Program-made: the position numbers and the translations under genes | DNA from: Chlamydiota bacterium | GTDB lineage: Bacteria > Chlamydiota > Chlamydiia > Chlamydiales > 2-12-FULL-49-11 | Direction of reading: 5' to 3' | Length of the DNA: 58,203 nucleotides | Assembly: GCA_947478685.1 (NCBI GenBank) | Contig: CANJWO010000005.1 | Coordinates: forward strand, 1-58,203 | The notes under the pieces: model-generated | Database searches by the model: none | What the model saw: the letters and a program-made list of their open reading frames with translations, nothing else | What the model was told of the DNA's origin: nothing | Shown: in pieces, positions 1 to 8,418 of the stretch | Layout: each line of letters begins with the position of its first letter | How positions within the stretch are numbered: position 1 is the stretch's first letter

Positions 1-68
1 ACTTCCCTCTAACGATCAGAAACCGGATATAAACTTACTGGTATAGTAAACATTTTTTAACATAAAAG

Positions 69-105
69 TGTTACCTATGTTGGTGAATCAAATGTAACCT
101 ATGTT
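69..105. repeat. pair of 13-nt near-direct repeats, possible insertion sequence end
   Basis: The word TGTTACCTATGTT (69-81) recurs as TGTAACCTATGTT (93-105), 24 bases apart, and the second copy continues to ACC. Words of this kind are, from memory, found at the ends of IS481-type elements. No transposase is present nearby, so at most this is a leftover end. The rest of 1-243 shows nothing coding. Confidence 0.25.
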
Positions 106-243
106 ACCGATCGGACCAGAGGCGCTACGCGCAAAGAATTTGTTATTTTCTCTTTGTGATCTTCTAAGCAACTCTTTTGTAAAATATATAAAGTCAGATC
201 GTTAGATGTTTATGGTTTTTGATTCTTCTTCGTTCCTTTGCAT

Positions 244-342
244 CTTTGTGTCTTCGTGCCCGAATATTTTGCTTTACATAGAGAGTTTGCTCGTAACAAA
301 CTTATTTAGTAAAACAAAATATTCGGGCACGAAGACACAAAG
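244..342. repeat. long inverted repeat, 34-nt arms
   Basis: The left arm at 244-277 and the right arm at 309-342 are reverse complements with one mismatch over 34 bases, around a 31-base loop. The arms contain GTGTCTTCGTGCCCGAATA and its complement. The hairpin lies just downstream of the stop codon of the minus-strand lipoprotein gene (stop at 360-362), so it could terminate or stabilise that transcript. It lacks the usual T-run directly after a compact stem, and its length suits a mobile palindromic repeat better. Confidence 0.75.
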
Positions 343-359
343 AAAAAACAGGTTAGTTA

Positions 360-776
360 CTAGTGGATGACTTTGATCCACATTTGATGTTCCCATTTGT
401 CGATCACTTTTTCTTCCTTGTCGACAAGGAGGGCTTGATAGGCGAAAAAGCCTTTTGTATCGTCAAATTTTTTATCAAGGAGGGGGAAGGAGATGACGCC
501 AAGGCGATGTTCTAAGGGATAGGTTTTCTTTTCTTCTGTAAGATCTTTATAGACGACGGATAGAACGATCTGGTGATCTTGAGGCTGAAGGGAGAAGGGG
601 AGGCTCCAGCTAACATAAAGCTTTTCTCCAACGGAAGGAGCTGCTTGATCTGGATCGGGGCTTCTTGCAAATGTGCTGGCTAAATTTGTCCGGTCGACAT
701 TCACTTTTGCTACTTGTACATAATGCCCGCAAGAGCTAAATAAGAGAATGCAAAGGAAAGAGTAACATGTTTTCAT
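360..776 (-). CDS. small predicted lipoprotein, unknown function
   Basis: This 138-aa protein begins with a short hydrophobic signal and a lipobox: Leu-Phe-Ser-Ser-Cys, with Cys16 as the predicted lipidated residue. The longer frame up to 911 would overlap the divergent glycosyltransferase and bury the signal, so I place the start at 776. The mature part is mixed and soluble, with several Trp and Lys residues, and I recognise no family. The start lies only 15 bases from the divergent ATG at 792, so promoters for the two genes must overlap coding sequence or sit further away. A large hairpin follows the stop. It probably sits in the outer or inner membrane facing the periplasm. Confidence 0.7.
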   Translation of the reverse strand: MKTCYSFLCILLFSSCGHYVQVAKVNVDRTNLASTFARSPDPDQAAPSVGEKLYVSWSLPFSLQPQDHQIVLSVVYKDLTEEKKTYPLEHRLGVISFPLLDKKFDDTKGFFAYQALLVDKEEKVIDKWEHQMWIKVIH

Positions 777-791
777 GAGCCACAGTTTACC

Positions 792-1883
792 ATGAGTGAG
801 AAAAAACTTCCATATATTATGCAGTGTCCTGCCGATTATGGCACCTCGTTTTGGCGACTGCTTTGGCCTCAGCTGATTATAAATATGAGAGGACTTGCAA
901 GAGTCGGTCATTCACAAATGTTTATTCGTGATTTATTGCAATATAGGGCAGCAACCGCGATTCATATTCAAAGACAGACAAAGCTGAGTCAGTTGGATTT
1001 TTTTAAGAAAGTGCATGATATTAAAAAGAGGATGAGCTTTCGCCTTATCTATGATATTGATGATGTTATCTTTACTCAAGATATGCCCGACTATAATCTA
1101 GCTAAGAGGGAATTGTTAGATCAAGGAGTTTATGCTAAAGAGATTATGGAACTTTGTGATGAGATCACTGTAAGTACACCTTTTTTGAGAGATTACTATT
1201 TAAAAAATACCAATCAAAAAAATATCAGCGTCCTCCCTAATTGCCCCCCCCTTTTTTGGATAGGTGATCACTTTAATGAAGATCGTATTTTAAGAAACTA
1301 CAGAACGCATATAGCAAAGCCCCGAATTTTATATGCAGGATCATCTTCCCATTTTCATCTCTTTCAAGAAGGGGGAGAAATTCCCGATGATTTTACCCAT
1401 GTAAAAGAGGTGATCATGGCAAATGTGGATAAATTCAAATGGATATTTGTAGGGGCCTTTCCGACAGCGTTAATAAATCTGATAAAAGCGGGCATCGTAG
1501 AATATCATCCATGGATGAGGTTAGATGTTTATCCAAGTTTTTTAGCTAACCTTCAAGTGAATATGTGCATTGCCCCTTTGCAAGAAAACGATTTTAATCG
1601 TGCAAAAAGTGATTTAAAATTTCTAGAGGCTGCTGCACTAGGTCTTCCTATTGCATGTCAAGATATGTGTACATACTCAATTGCCCCCATCAAGTTCCGT
1701 ACGGGAGAGGAGATGATAAAAAGAATTAATGAGACGCTTGAGAGTGAAGAGACTTTCCTAGCTGCATCTAGAAGGGCTCGAACTCTTTTAGAAGGAAGAT
1801 GGCTTGAAAGAGAAGAAAATATAGGGAAATATTTAGATGTTTACTGCTATCCTTTAGGACATCCAATGAGAAAATATGTCTAA
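792..1883 (+). CDS. glycosyltransferase-like protein, copy 1 of a duplicated pair
   Basis: This 363-aa protein resembles group-1 (GT-B fold) glycosyltransferases in its C-terminal half, where KSDLKFLEAAALGLPIAC (about residues 276-293) matches the donor-binding 'K..E..A.G.P' segment. The N-terminal half contains a YDIDDVIF motif. It is very similar along its whole length to the protein at 4515-5609, so the two arose by duplication. Family members often carry an N-terminal PADYGGCG motif; here the Gly-Cys-Gly part is replaced and shortened (PADYGTSFWR), which may affect activity. No clear ribosome binding site precedes the ATG. Its last 8 bases overlap the Nudix gene, suggesting coupled expression. 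The acceptor sugar or lipid is unknown. Confidence 0.75.
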   Translation: MSEKKLPYIMQCPADYGTSFWRLLWPQLIINMRGLARVGHSQMFIRDLLQYRAATAIHIQRQTKLSQLDFFKKVHDIKKRMSFRLIYDIDDVIFTQDMPDYNLAKRELLDQGVYAKEIMELCDEITVSTPFLRDYYLKNTNQKNISVLPNCPPLFWIGDHFNEDRILRNYRTHIAKPRILYAGSSSHFHLFQEGGEIPDDFTHVKEVIMANVDKFKWIFVGAFPTALINLIKAGIVEYHPWMRLDVYPSFLANLQVNMCIAPLQENDFNRAKSDLKFLEAAALGLPIACQDMCTYSIAPIKFRTGEEMIKRINETLESEETFLAASRRARTLLEGRWLEREENIGKYLDVYCYPLGHPMRKYV

Positions 1884-2370
1884 AGTAAAAAGTGTGCTAG
1901 GGATTGTTATTGAGGGGGAGAAGCTCCTTCTCATTAAGCGACGAGATGTCCCTGTTTGGGTTCTCCCTGGCGGGGGAATTGAGGAGGGAGAATCGGCTGA
2001 GCAAGCGATTGTGCGTGAGATGTGGGAAGAGACTGGGCTTGGGGTAGAAGTTACGCGGCGCGTTGGCACTTATACAGGCGGATTTTTTATTAAACCGGTC
2101 CACCTCTATGAATGTAAATTGATTAATGGAAGTCCACTATCTGGGGATGAAGTTGCTGACGTTAGGTATTTTCCACGAGACGATCTTCCAAGAGCGGTTC
2201 CGCCCCCTTTTGAAGAGTTTATAGATGATAGTTTCAAGAAAATCCCCCCATTCGAAAGGGAGATTACTTCTATTACTGTTGTAACAATCATTCTTACCCT
2301 CTTGAAACACCCAATTCTATTTATTCGATTTATACTAAGTCGATTAGGTCTTCATATCAACTCGCGATAA
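1876..2370 (+). CDS. Nudix hydrolase
   Basis: This 164-aa protein carries a complete Nudix box at residues 33-55: Gly33, Glu39, Arg47-Glu48, Glu51-Glu52 and Gly54 fit GX5EX7REUXEEXGU. The metal-binding glutamates are intact, so it should hydrolyse a nucleoside diphosphate linked to some other moiety; the substrate cannot be read from sequence. The C-terminal 35 residues are rich in Ile, Leu and Phe and may form an amphipathic or membrane-contacting helix, which is unusual for the family. The gene overlaps the end of the glycosyltransferase by 8 bases, so a role with nucleotide sugars is a reasonable guess. Confidence 0.85.
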   Translation: MSKVKSVLGIVIEGEKLLLIKRRDVPVWVLPGGGIEEGESAEQAIVREMWEETGLGVEVTRRVGTYTGGFFIKPVHLYECKLINGSPLSGDEVADVRYFPRDDLPRAVPPPFEEFIDDSFKKIPPFEREITSITVVTIILTLLKHPILFIRFILSRLGLHINSR

Positions 2371-2442
2371 CCAACAGGTAACTTGACGTAAATAAGTTGA
2401 CTATTTAAAATCAGGCTATTATCAATAAAAACGGTTAATATT

Positions 2443-2910
2443 ATGTTAAGTTGTGTACGTTCTTCAGCCAGTTTTATTGTTAAAGAATGGGAAAAAGATG
2501 GAAAGGCTACATTGATAGGTAGTGCAGCAGCAGCATATCTACTTAACGTAAACATGGTGATGGGACTAGCAAATGGGGTGGGCGGATATATTCTTGGCGA
2601 GGCAGTTTCGCGAATATATAGATCTTATTCTAAAAAGGATCTGTCGGAATACAAGGATATGTTTGGAAGTATGGATTCGGATCGTTGGATGAAAGATATA
2701 CATTCTAGAGAGACTAAAGTATTCTGGCTACAAATGACTGTACGTTTGATTGTAGGCGCTTCATTAATGGGAGTTTTTGGCGCGGCTCTTACCGTTGCAA
2801 CGTTTGCCTTAGCTCTGTTGATTCAGGGGATTGATGAGTATGCCATAAGACCTCTTACTACACGAATAATCGCTAAATTAGGGTGTTATAGCGAATTAAA
2901 TTTGCATTGA
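2443..2910 (+). CDS. small predicted membrane protein, unknown; 3' end supplied by a repeat element
   Basis: This 155-aa protein has two hydrophobic stretches, around residues 25-50 (Ala/Gly-rich) and 98-130, separated by a charged segment rich in Lys, Asp and Ser. It could be an integral or inclusion-membrane-type protein, but I recognise no family. The last eight codons (from 2887) lie inside the palindromic element described at 2887-3059, so the original C-terminus was probably replaced by the insertion. No good Shine-Dalgarno sequence precedes the ATG at 2443. Confidence 0.5.
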   Translation: MLSCVRSSASFIVKEWEKDGKATLIGSAAAAYLLNVNMVMGLANGVGGYILGEAVSRIYRSYSKKDLSEYKDMFGSMDSDRWMKDIHSRETKVFWLQMTVRLIVGASLMGVFGAALTVATFALALLIQGIDEYAIRPLTTRIIAKLGCYSELNLH

Positions 2911-3059
2911 TAATTTTACTGCGTCTGTATTCCTTGGGTTCCATTCGCTTGCATCGCTCGTGTGAAAACACACGAGCCTGCTTCAGTGCCGGCAAATGCC
3001 TAATGAAACCCAAGGGCACATACTGTGTAAACTTATCAATGTAAATTTAATTCACTATA
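2887..3059. mobile_element. MITE-like palindromic element, copy 1
   Basis: The 25 bases at 2887-2911 and those at 3035-3059 are inverted repeats with two mismatches, and complementarity continues imperfectly inward around CCTTGGGTT/AACCCAAGG. The centre holds a 9-bp perfect hairpin (2956-2964 with 2969-2977, loop AAAA). Both ends start with TATA, which suits a TA target duplication as made by IS630/Tc1-type transposases. The element encodes nothing. A second copy starts at 58055, with one substitution and one single-base deletion in the 149 bases visible. Only a transposase elsewhere could move it. Confidence 0.8.
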
Positions 3060-3400
3060 GTACATCTAATTTTTAAATCGTAAAATTAAGGATTGCTGGT
3101 ACGAAAAAAAAGTCCTTATGGTAATTTTATCGACGCACGAAGTCGCGATCCTTTAGTTTATTCTACAGGTCCTAAAATGGAAATGTAGCCAAGGGTCGAT
3201 TATGGCAACGGAAAATTGCAGTTTGCGAGTCCGAAGGATCGATGGAGGTGAGTCTGTATTTCCTACGCGAATCCCGAAGCAAAATGCGATTTGCCTAAGT
3301 TAGAATCGGGCTCGGGGGCGACTGGGTTCTCCCTAGACGCTATTTTTCAAGGATTTATCAGAGAATTTTGTTCAGTAAATCGAAATAAAACCCTTTACTG
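3060..3400. other. intergenic stretch without a recognisable gene
   Basis: This gap lies between the palindromic element and the end of the DAHP synthase gene. It is less AT-rich than its surroundings, especially 3160-3340, and has short complementary words (AAGGATCGA near 3233 and CGATCCTTT near 3147). I see no reading frame of useful length and no tRNA-like cloverleaf. It could be the remains of another mobile element or an unrecognised structured RNA. Confidence 0.4.
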
Positions 3401-4459
3401 TCATTTTGTCAAATTACTGCAGGCTTCATGAGCACTTACTTTTTTTGATAGGGCTTCGTGGCAGGAGAGGATGAGCTCTTCGGTTTCGGTCCAGCTGAGA
3501 CAGGGGTCGGTGATTGAGAGGGTTGGGGAGAGAGATGATCCGAGCTCAAAGGATTGGTTTCCTGCATCGAGAAAGCTTTCCATCATGATGCCGAGTAGTG
3601 GGGTGGAGTGCTTGCAGAATTGATCGACAACTTTTTTAAAGACCTCTTTTTGGAGGAGGTGATTTTTGCTGGAATTTCCGTGGGCGCAATCTACCATGAT
3701 GGGATGATAGATTCCTGAAGCTTTTTGGAGCTTTTTTGCGTAATTAATGCTCTCCTTGTCGTAATTTGTTTCGAAATCTGAGCCTCTTAAAACAAGATGG
3801 CAAAATGAGTTGCCACTAGAAGATAGTGCTGTAAGGCTCCCTTTTTCGTTTATTCCTAAAAAGGTGTGGGATGTTTTTGCTGAGATGATGCTGTTTATGG
3901 GGAGGGAGAGATTTCCTTCTAAGGTGTTTTTGAACCCAACTGGAAAAGGGAGTGATGAAGCGAGTTCTCTATGAATTTGAGAAGTAGTGGTTCTGGCACC
4001 TATAAAACCCCAAGTGACAAGATCTTGATAGAAGGGAGCTGAAAGGGGATTTACAAACTCAGTTGACGTAGGCATTTCAAGCTTTGCAAGTTCTAGAAAT
4101 AATTGTCTAACAAGGATAAGCCCTTTAGCTAGATCATCTGTCCCATTTAAAAAGGGATCGTAGAGGAAACCTTTCCAGCCGATAGTTGTTCTCGGTTTTT
4201 CTACATAGACACGCATGACAAGGAAAAGTGTCTCATCCACATAATTGCTCAGTTTCTTCAATTTTTCTGCATAACTGAGAGCACTTTCTATGTTATGGAT
4301 TGAACAGGGACCAACAATGAGAGCAAGTTTAGAAGTTTTTTCAGCTACAATTTGCTTAGCAATATTTCTAGAGGAGGAAAGAAATTCTCTATCTCTTTCT
4401 AGGAGAGGAAACTTCTCTAAAAGTAGGTGAGGTGTTGGAAGTTCTAATTCTAGATTCAT
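3401..4459 (-). CDS. aroG: 3-deoxy-7-phosphoheptulonate (DAHP) synthase, class I
   Basis: This 352-aa enzyme condenses phosphoenolpyruvate with erythrose 4-phosphate, the first step of the shikimate pathway, in the cytoplasm. The class I signatures are clear: IVGPCSIHN near residue 50, GWKGFLYDP near 95, FIGARTTTSQIHRELAS in the middle, PVGFKNTLEGN and the metal-site segment MVDCAHGNSSKNH. Length agrees with the AroF/G/H family (about 350). The pathway leads to chorismate, which is the substrate of the menF product encoded later in this window. The gene stands alone, divergent from the second glycosyltransferase with a gap of 55 bases. Confidence 0.93.
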   Translation of the reverse strand: MNLELELPTPHLLLEKFPLLERDREFLSSSRNIAKQIVAEKTSKLALIVGPCSIHNIESALSYAEKLKKLSNYVDETLFLVMRVYVEKPRTTIGWKGFLYDPFLNGTDDLAKGLILVRQLFLELAKLEMPTSTEFVNPLSAPFYQDLVTWGFIGARTTTSQIHRELASSLPFPVGFKNTLEGNLSLPINSIISAKTSHTFLGINEKGSLTALSSSGNSFCHLVLRGSDFETNYDKESINYAKKLQKASGIYHPIMVDCAHGNSSKNHLLQKEVFKKVVDQFCKHSTPLLGIMMESFLDAGNQSFELGSSLSPTLSITDPCLSWTETEELILSCHEALSKKVSAHEACSNLTK

Positions 4460-4514
4460 CTTACTACATTAATTTTTTTTACACTTTATCTCAAAAGCGA
4501 TATATAGATAAAGT

Positions 4515-5609
4515 ATGAGTGAAAAAAATCTTCCATATATAATTCAATATCCAGCTGATTATGGGGGCTGCGGATTTTGGCGGTTTCTTTGGCCTCAACT
4601 TGTTATGAATATGAAAGGGCTTGCAAGTGTATGTCATTCACAATTGTATATCAGGGACTTTTTGCATTATAAAAAGGCAACTGCTGTTCATATTCAAAGA
4701 CAAACAAAACCGATGCAGTTGACATTTTTTCAAAAATTGTCCGATGTTAAAAAAAGGATGAATTTTCGACTTATCTATGAGAGTGATGACATTATCTTTC
4801 CTGAAGATATACCCCCATATAATCAAGCCAAAGAGAAATACTTAAGTCACACATCACATGCTAAAGAGATTATGGAGCTCTGTGATGAGGTCACAGTGAG
4901 TACGCCATTTTTAAGAGACTATTATTTAAATAAAACCAACCAAAAGAATATCACTGTGATTCCAAATTATCCCCCTCTATTTTGGATAGGGAGCCATTTT
5001 AGTGAAGAACTTATTTTAAGGAATTATAGAGCCCATAAATCAAGACCTCGAATTTTATACTCAGGTTCTGCCTCCCATTTTAATTTTTCTACAGATGATA
5101 AAGAGATCCCTGATGATTTTAGTCATGTAAAAGAGGTTATCCTGGCGAATGCGGATAAATTCAAGTGGGTTTTTGTCGGTGCGTTTCCAAAGTCGCTCAT
5201 GCAATTTATAAAGGCTGGTCTTGTAGAATACCATCCTTGGCAAAATTTAGATAATTATCCACGCTTTCTTTCTAAGCTTCAGATAAATATGTGGATTGCA
5301 CCTTTGCAAGAAAATGATTTTAATCGGGCAAAAAGTGATCTAAAATTCCTTGAAGCAACAGCATTCGGGCTTCCAGTTGCCTGTCAAGATCTCTGTACAT
5401 ATGCAGTAGCCCCCATTAAATTCAAAACGGGTGAGGAGATGATAAAGAGAATCAGAGAGACCCTAGAGACTGAAGAGACTTTCTTAAATGCATCTAGAAG
5501 AGCCAGAACACTTTTAGACGGAAGATGGCTTGAAAGAGATGAGAATATAGGAAAATATTTAGATGTTTATTGTCATCCTTACGGACATCCTATGAGAAAA
5601 TACGTCTAA
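4515..5609 (+). CDS. glycosyltransferase-like protein, copy 2 of a duplicated pair
   Basis: This 364-aa paralog of the protein at 792-1883 keeps the full N-terminal PADYGGCGFWR motif and the C-terminal KSDLKFLEATAFGLP donor-site segment. The two copies agree throughout, differing mainly by conservative changes, so duplication is fairly recent. Between them lie a Nudix hydrolase, a small membrane protein, a mobile palindrome and aroG. As with copy 1, no Shine-Dalgarno sequence is visible; a TATATAGAT stretch lies within 15 bases of the ATG, so the messenger leader may be very short. I infer transfer of a sugar to an unknown cell-surface or secreted acceptor. Confidence 0.75.
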   Translation: MSEKNLPYIIQYPADYGGCGFWRFLWPQLVMNMKGLASVCHSQLYIRDFLHYKKATAVHIQRQTKPMQLTFFQKLSDVKKRMNFRLIYESDDIIFPEDIPPYNQAKEKYLSHTSHAKEIMELCDEVTVSTPFLRDYYLNKTNQKNITVIPNYPPLFWIGSHFSEELILRNYRAHKSRPRILYSGSASHFNFSTDDKEIPDDFSHVKEVILANADKFKWVFVGAFPKSLMQFIKAGLVEYHPWQNLDNYPRFLSKLQINMWIAPLQENDFNRAKSDLKFLEATAFGLPVACQDLCTYAVAPIKFKTGEEMIKRIRETLETEETFLNASRRARTLLDGRWLERDENIGKYLDVYCHPYGHPMRKYV

Positions 5610-5626
5610 CCTGTATAATAGTTGTC

Positions 5627-7018
5627 ATGGAACAAGTTATATATTGGATGGATCGAATTAATGATTTGATATGGGGGCCTCCTCTCCTTATCTTAATTAC
5701 CTTTGTAGGTCTCTATCTCACTTTTCGCTTAAGAGGCATTCAGTTTAGACGACTTTGGTATGCTCATAAACTTGCTTTTGTTAGACATGATAATAGCGCT
5801 GCAGGGGATATATCTCATTTTCAAGCACTTATGACTGCGTTGGCTGCAACTATAGGTATAGGAAGCATCACTGGAGTTGCGACGGCAATAGCTGTCGGAG
5901 GCCTTGGGGCCCTCTTTTGGATGTGGATTGCCGCCCTTTTGGGTATGGCTACTAAATATGGTGAAGCGATATTAGCCATTAAATATAGGGTGATTGATGA
6001 GCACGGAGAGATGTGCGGCGGGCCTATGTATTACCTTCATAAAGGGCTTAAAAGTAAGTTTTTAGCTATCACTTTTGCGATTTTAGCCGCAGTTACAGCT
6101 TTTGGTACCGGTAATATGGTCCAATCAAACTCTGTCGCAGAGGCGGTTAAGGCTTTAGTCCCTACAGTTAATCCTATTTGGATAGGAATTATTTTAATGG
6201 TGATTACGGGACTTCCCCTTTTTGGCGGAATCAAGAGTATCAGCAAGGTTGTCAGCGTCCTTGTCCCAACAATGGCAATTTTCTATCTAATTTCTTGCCT
6301 CATCGTAGTTGGAATCAACATTGAATATGTTCCCCATGCCTTCTATATGATTTTTAAAACAGCATTTACTGGTCAAGCTGCGGCTGGCGGTTTTTTAGGA
6401 TCGACAATCATGCTCGCAATTCAATTTGGAGTCTCTCGAGGGATCTTTTCTAGTGAAGCGGGTCTTGGAACTTCATCTATTGCAGCCGCTGCTGCAAAAA
6501 CAGACTCACCAGGAAGACAAGCTCTAGTCTCTATGTCGACAGTCTTTATCACAACGGGGATTGTTTGTACTCTGACAGGGCTTGTTATCGCTACCACGAA
6601 TGTTCTCGGCCTATTTGGTCCTGATGGGACTTTGCTCACCGGTTCGGCTCTTGCTGTTAAGGCATTTGATTCCGTAATACCACACGGCGGTCTCCTCGTT
6701 ACAATTGCTATCATCCCTTTTGCCTACTCAACCATCTTAGGCTGGGCATATTACGGAGAAAAATCGATGGAATATCTCCTAGGTGCTAGATCAACCATCT
6801 ATTATAGAGTTTTTTACACTATCATGGTCTTCTTTGGAGCCATTCTTAACCTCAAAATCGTCTGGGGCTTTGCAAATATCATGAACGGCCTCATGGCCTT
6901 CCCCAACCTAATCGGCCTCTTCCTCCTTGCGGGCGTCATCTCTGCAGAAACCAAACTCTTTGAAAAACTCCTTGATGGTGAACAGGTAAAAGATACTCGC
7001 CTCTCTCTCATAAATTAA
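5627..7018 (+). CDS. amino acid:sodium (alanine/glycine, AGCS family) symporter
   Basis: This 463-aa inner-membrane protein has about ten to eleven hydrophobic segments and the typical AGCS opening: an N-terminal WGPPLL segment, then LTFRLRGIQFRR, and SHFQALMTALAATIGIGS, where the conserved small residues line the substrate and sodium site. Later landmarks are GGPMYYL and the RGIFSSEAGLGTS motif. It should import alanine or a related small amino acid with Na+. I chose ATG 5627 because an upstream start at 5570 would overlap the glycosyltransferase. A TATAAT lies at 5614-5619, only 7 bases before the ATG. The stop overlaps that of the convergent beta-barrel gene. Confidence 0.9.
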   Translation: MEQVIYWMDRINDLIWGPPLLILITFVGLYLTFRLRGIQFRRLWYAHKLAFVRHDNSAAGDISHFQALMTALAATIGIGSITGVATAIAVGGLGALFWMWIAALLGMATKYGEAILAIKYRVIDEHGEMCGGPMYYLHKGLKSKFLAITFAILAAVTAFGTGNMVQSNSVAEAVKALVPTVNPIWIGIILMVITGLPLFGGIKSISKVVSVLVPTMAIFYLISCLIVVGINIEYVPHAFYMIFKTAFTGQAAAGGFLGSTIMLAIQFGVSRGIFSSEAGLGTSSIAAAAAKTDSPGRQALVSMSTVFITTGIVCTLTGLVIATTNVLGLFGPDGTLLTGSALAVKAFDSVIPHGGLLVTIAIIPFAYSTILGWAYYGEKSMEYLLGARSTIYYRVFYTIMVFFGAILNLKIVWGFANIMNGLMAFPNLIGLFLLAGVISAETKLFEKLLDGEQVKDTRLSLIN

Positions 7019-8040
7019 AAGAGGACGGTGTAGGAGAGGAGGACGGAGACAAAGTTTGCGCTGTTTCGTCCTGTGACTGTAAACCATACGCCGCCGATGA
7101 AACCGCCATTCTCATTGACGTTATATTCTATTGCGGGGGCTAAGGAGAATTGATCGCTTGAAGGGGAGCCATTTGATGCGGGAAGGCCACTATCCAGAAA
7201 GCCTGGAGTTCCTGAAAAAGTGGTTTTATTCGATGTAGTATAGACAAAATCTGTTGCAAAAACCCATTTCTGAGTAAGGCTGATTTCTAGTCCCAAATCT
7301 AAGGTCAATGTATTTCCAATTTTTATATCTCCTTTTGTATCATACCCTCCTCCAAAAGCGTTAAAGCTTTTTACTGAGACAGTATTATCAGGAATAATAT
7401 AGTTTGTTGCAAGGCGTGTGGCTATGGGATGGAGTTTGAACCACCAAAAAACTTTACTTAGATTTAAACCAAGTATTGTTTGATATGCACCTTGTCCGGT
7501 AGCGTCAAGGCCCAGCTTGCTTGCATTTAGGTGTTGATATTTTCCTGTTGGGAAAAGAGTGCCTAGGACAAGGCGCATTTTTGGAATATAAGGGGTCTCT
7601 TTTAGAAGAGCAAATCCTAATTGGATAGGAAGGTCTGCAAATCCATCTCCAAATTTTCCAGTTTCCCAGCGAAAGAACCCTTGAGGGACGATTGTAAAAT
7701 CCATCCAATTTGTTATCCCTGTCTGAAAGACGAGGAGAGGACTCATTATAAAAGTATTAGGAGTGTTGATCGACTTTCTATGATCATTAAATTGAGCATA
7801 GTTAGTCGTAAGATAAATATAAGGCTGTAAGTTGATTTTTCCCGGGGGTACACAGCTTGCGGAGCTGGCTATTAAAGGGCCTGTATACCAAGGATTAAAC
7901 ATTGCTTCTGCTGTTCTAAAATCCATTTCAGCTTGGTTAATTTCTTGCTGGATCTCTTCAGGGGACTTAAGAGGTTCTTCCGATTCTGCAGAAATAAGTG
8001 AAGCAATACTTAAGGAAAAGATGAGAAATGTTTTATTCAT
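7015..8040 (-). CDS. predicted outer-membrane beta-barrel protein
   Basis: This 341-aa protein starts with a classical signal peptide (MNKTFLIFSLSIASLISAE), which decides for ATG 8040 over the longer frame at 8085. A short charged helical segment follows, then a mature part of alternating polar and aromatic residues with many Gly, Asn, Thr and Tyr, ending in Leu-Phe. Those are marks of an outer-membrane barrel with a C-terminal Phe recognised by the BAM machinery. I do not recognise the substrate; porin-like or transporter-like roles are both possible. It is convergent with the AGCS symporter, and the two stop codons overlap (7015-7018). Confidence 0.75.
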   Translation of the reverse strand: MNKTFLIFSLSIASLISAESEEPLKSPEEIQQEINQAEMDFRTAEAMFNPWYTGPLIASSASCVPPGKINLQPYIYLTTNYAQFNDHRKSINTPNTFIMSPLLVFQTGITNWMDFTIVPQGFFRWETGKFGDGFADLPIQLGFALLKETPYIPKMRLVLGTLFPTGKYQHLNASKLGLDATGQGAYQTILGLNLSKVFWWFKLHPIATRLATNYIIPDNTVSVKSFNAFGGGYDTKGDIKIGNTLTLDLGLEISLTQKWVFATDFVYTTSNKTTFSGTPGFLDSGLPASNGSPSSDQFSLAPAIEYNVNENGGFIGGVWFTVTGRNSANFVSVLLSYTVLF

Positions 8041-8099
8041 ATTGTTTTTTTCAACCTTGGATGTATATAGATTATTATATAACATAAAAGGGGTTTTTT

Positions 8100-8414
8100 A
8101 TGACAATACCTGGTGAGGCTCCAGAACAACCAACTTACCATAAGGACTTTCAAGAGAGTGTTAACCTCTTTGAAAAGAGTTTTAAAGGGGTTCAGACCTC
8201 TTCGTTTGATGCGCAACGAGCTCAGTATGTAACTGTTATGAATGAGTCCTTAAAAACTATGCAAGAATCTGCAAGTGGTCTTGTAAATGACAGGCTGATA
8301 TCGCTTAAAAATGATCTTTCTAAAGATCTAAACAAGTATTTGGATGCCCCTACAACTGAGCATCAAGAAAAAGTCCAACAAGATCTAGATTCACTAAAGA
8401 GCGAATCAGAATAA
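8100..8414 (+). CDS. small acidic helical protein, unknown
   Basis: This 104-aa protein is hydrophilic, without Cys, signal peptide or membrane segment. Its composition (Gln, Glu, Lys, Asp, Leu, Ser) and spacing of hydrophobic residues suggest one long helix or a coiled coil. An AAGGGG ribosome binding site stands about 6 bases before ATG 8100, which supports it as a real gene. It is squeezed between the divergent barrel gene and the convergent end of valS, four bases away. No family is recognised; a small secreted or structural protein is possible. Confidence 0.65.
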   Translation: MTIPGEAPEQPTYHKDFQESVNLFEKSFKGVQTSSFDAQRAQYVTVMNESLKTMQESASGLVNDRLISLKNDLSKDLNKYLDAPTTEHQEKVQQDLDSLKSESE

Positions 8415-8418
8415 CTGT

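Noticed and set aside
3300..3350. tRNA-like T-arm (GGGTTCTCCC)
   Set aside because: No matching acceptor, D or anticodon stems can be drawn around it.
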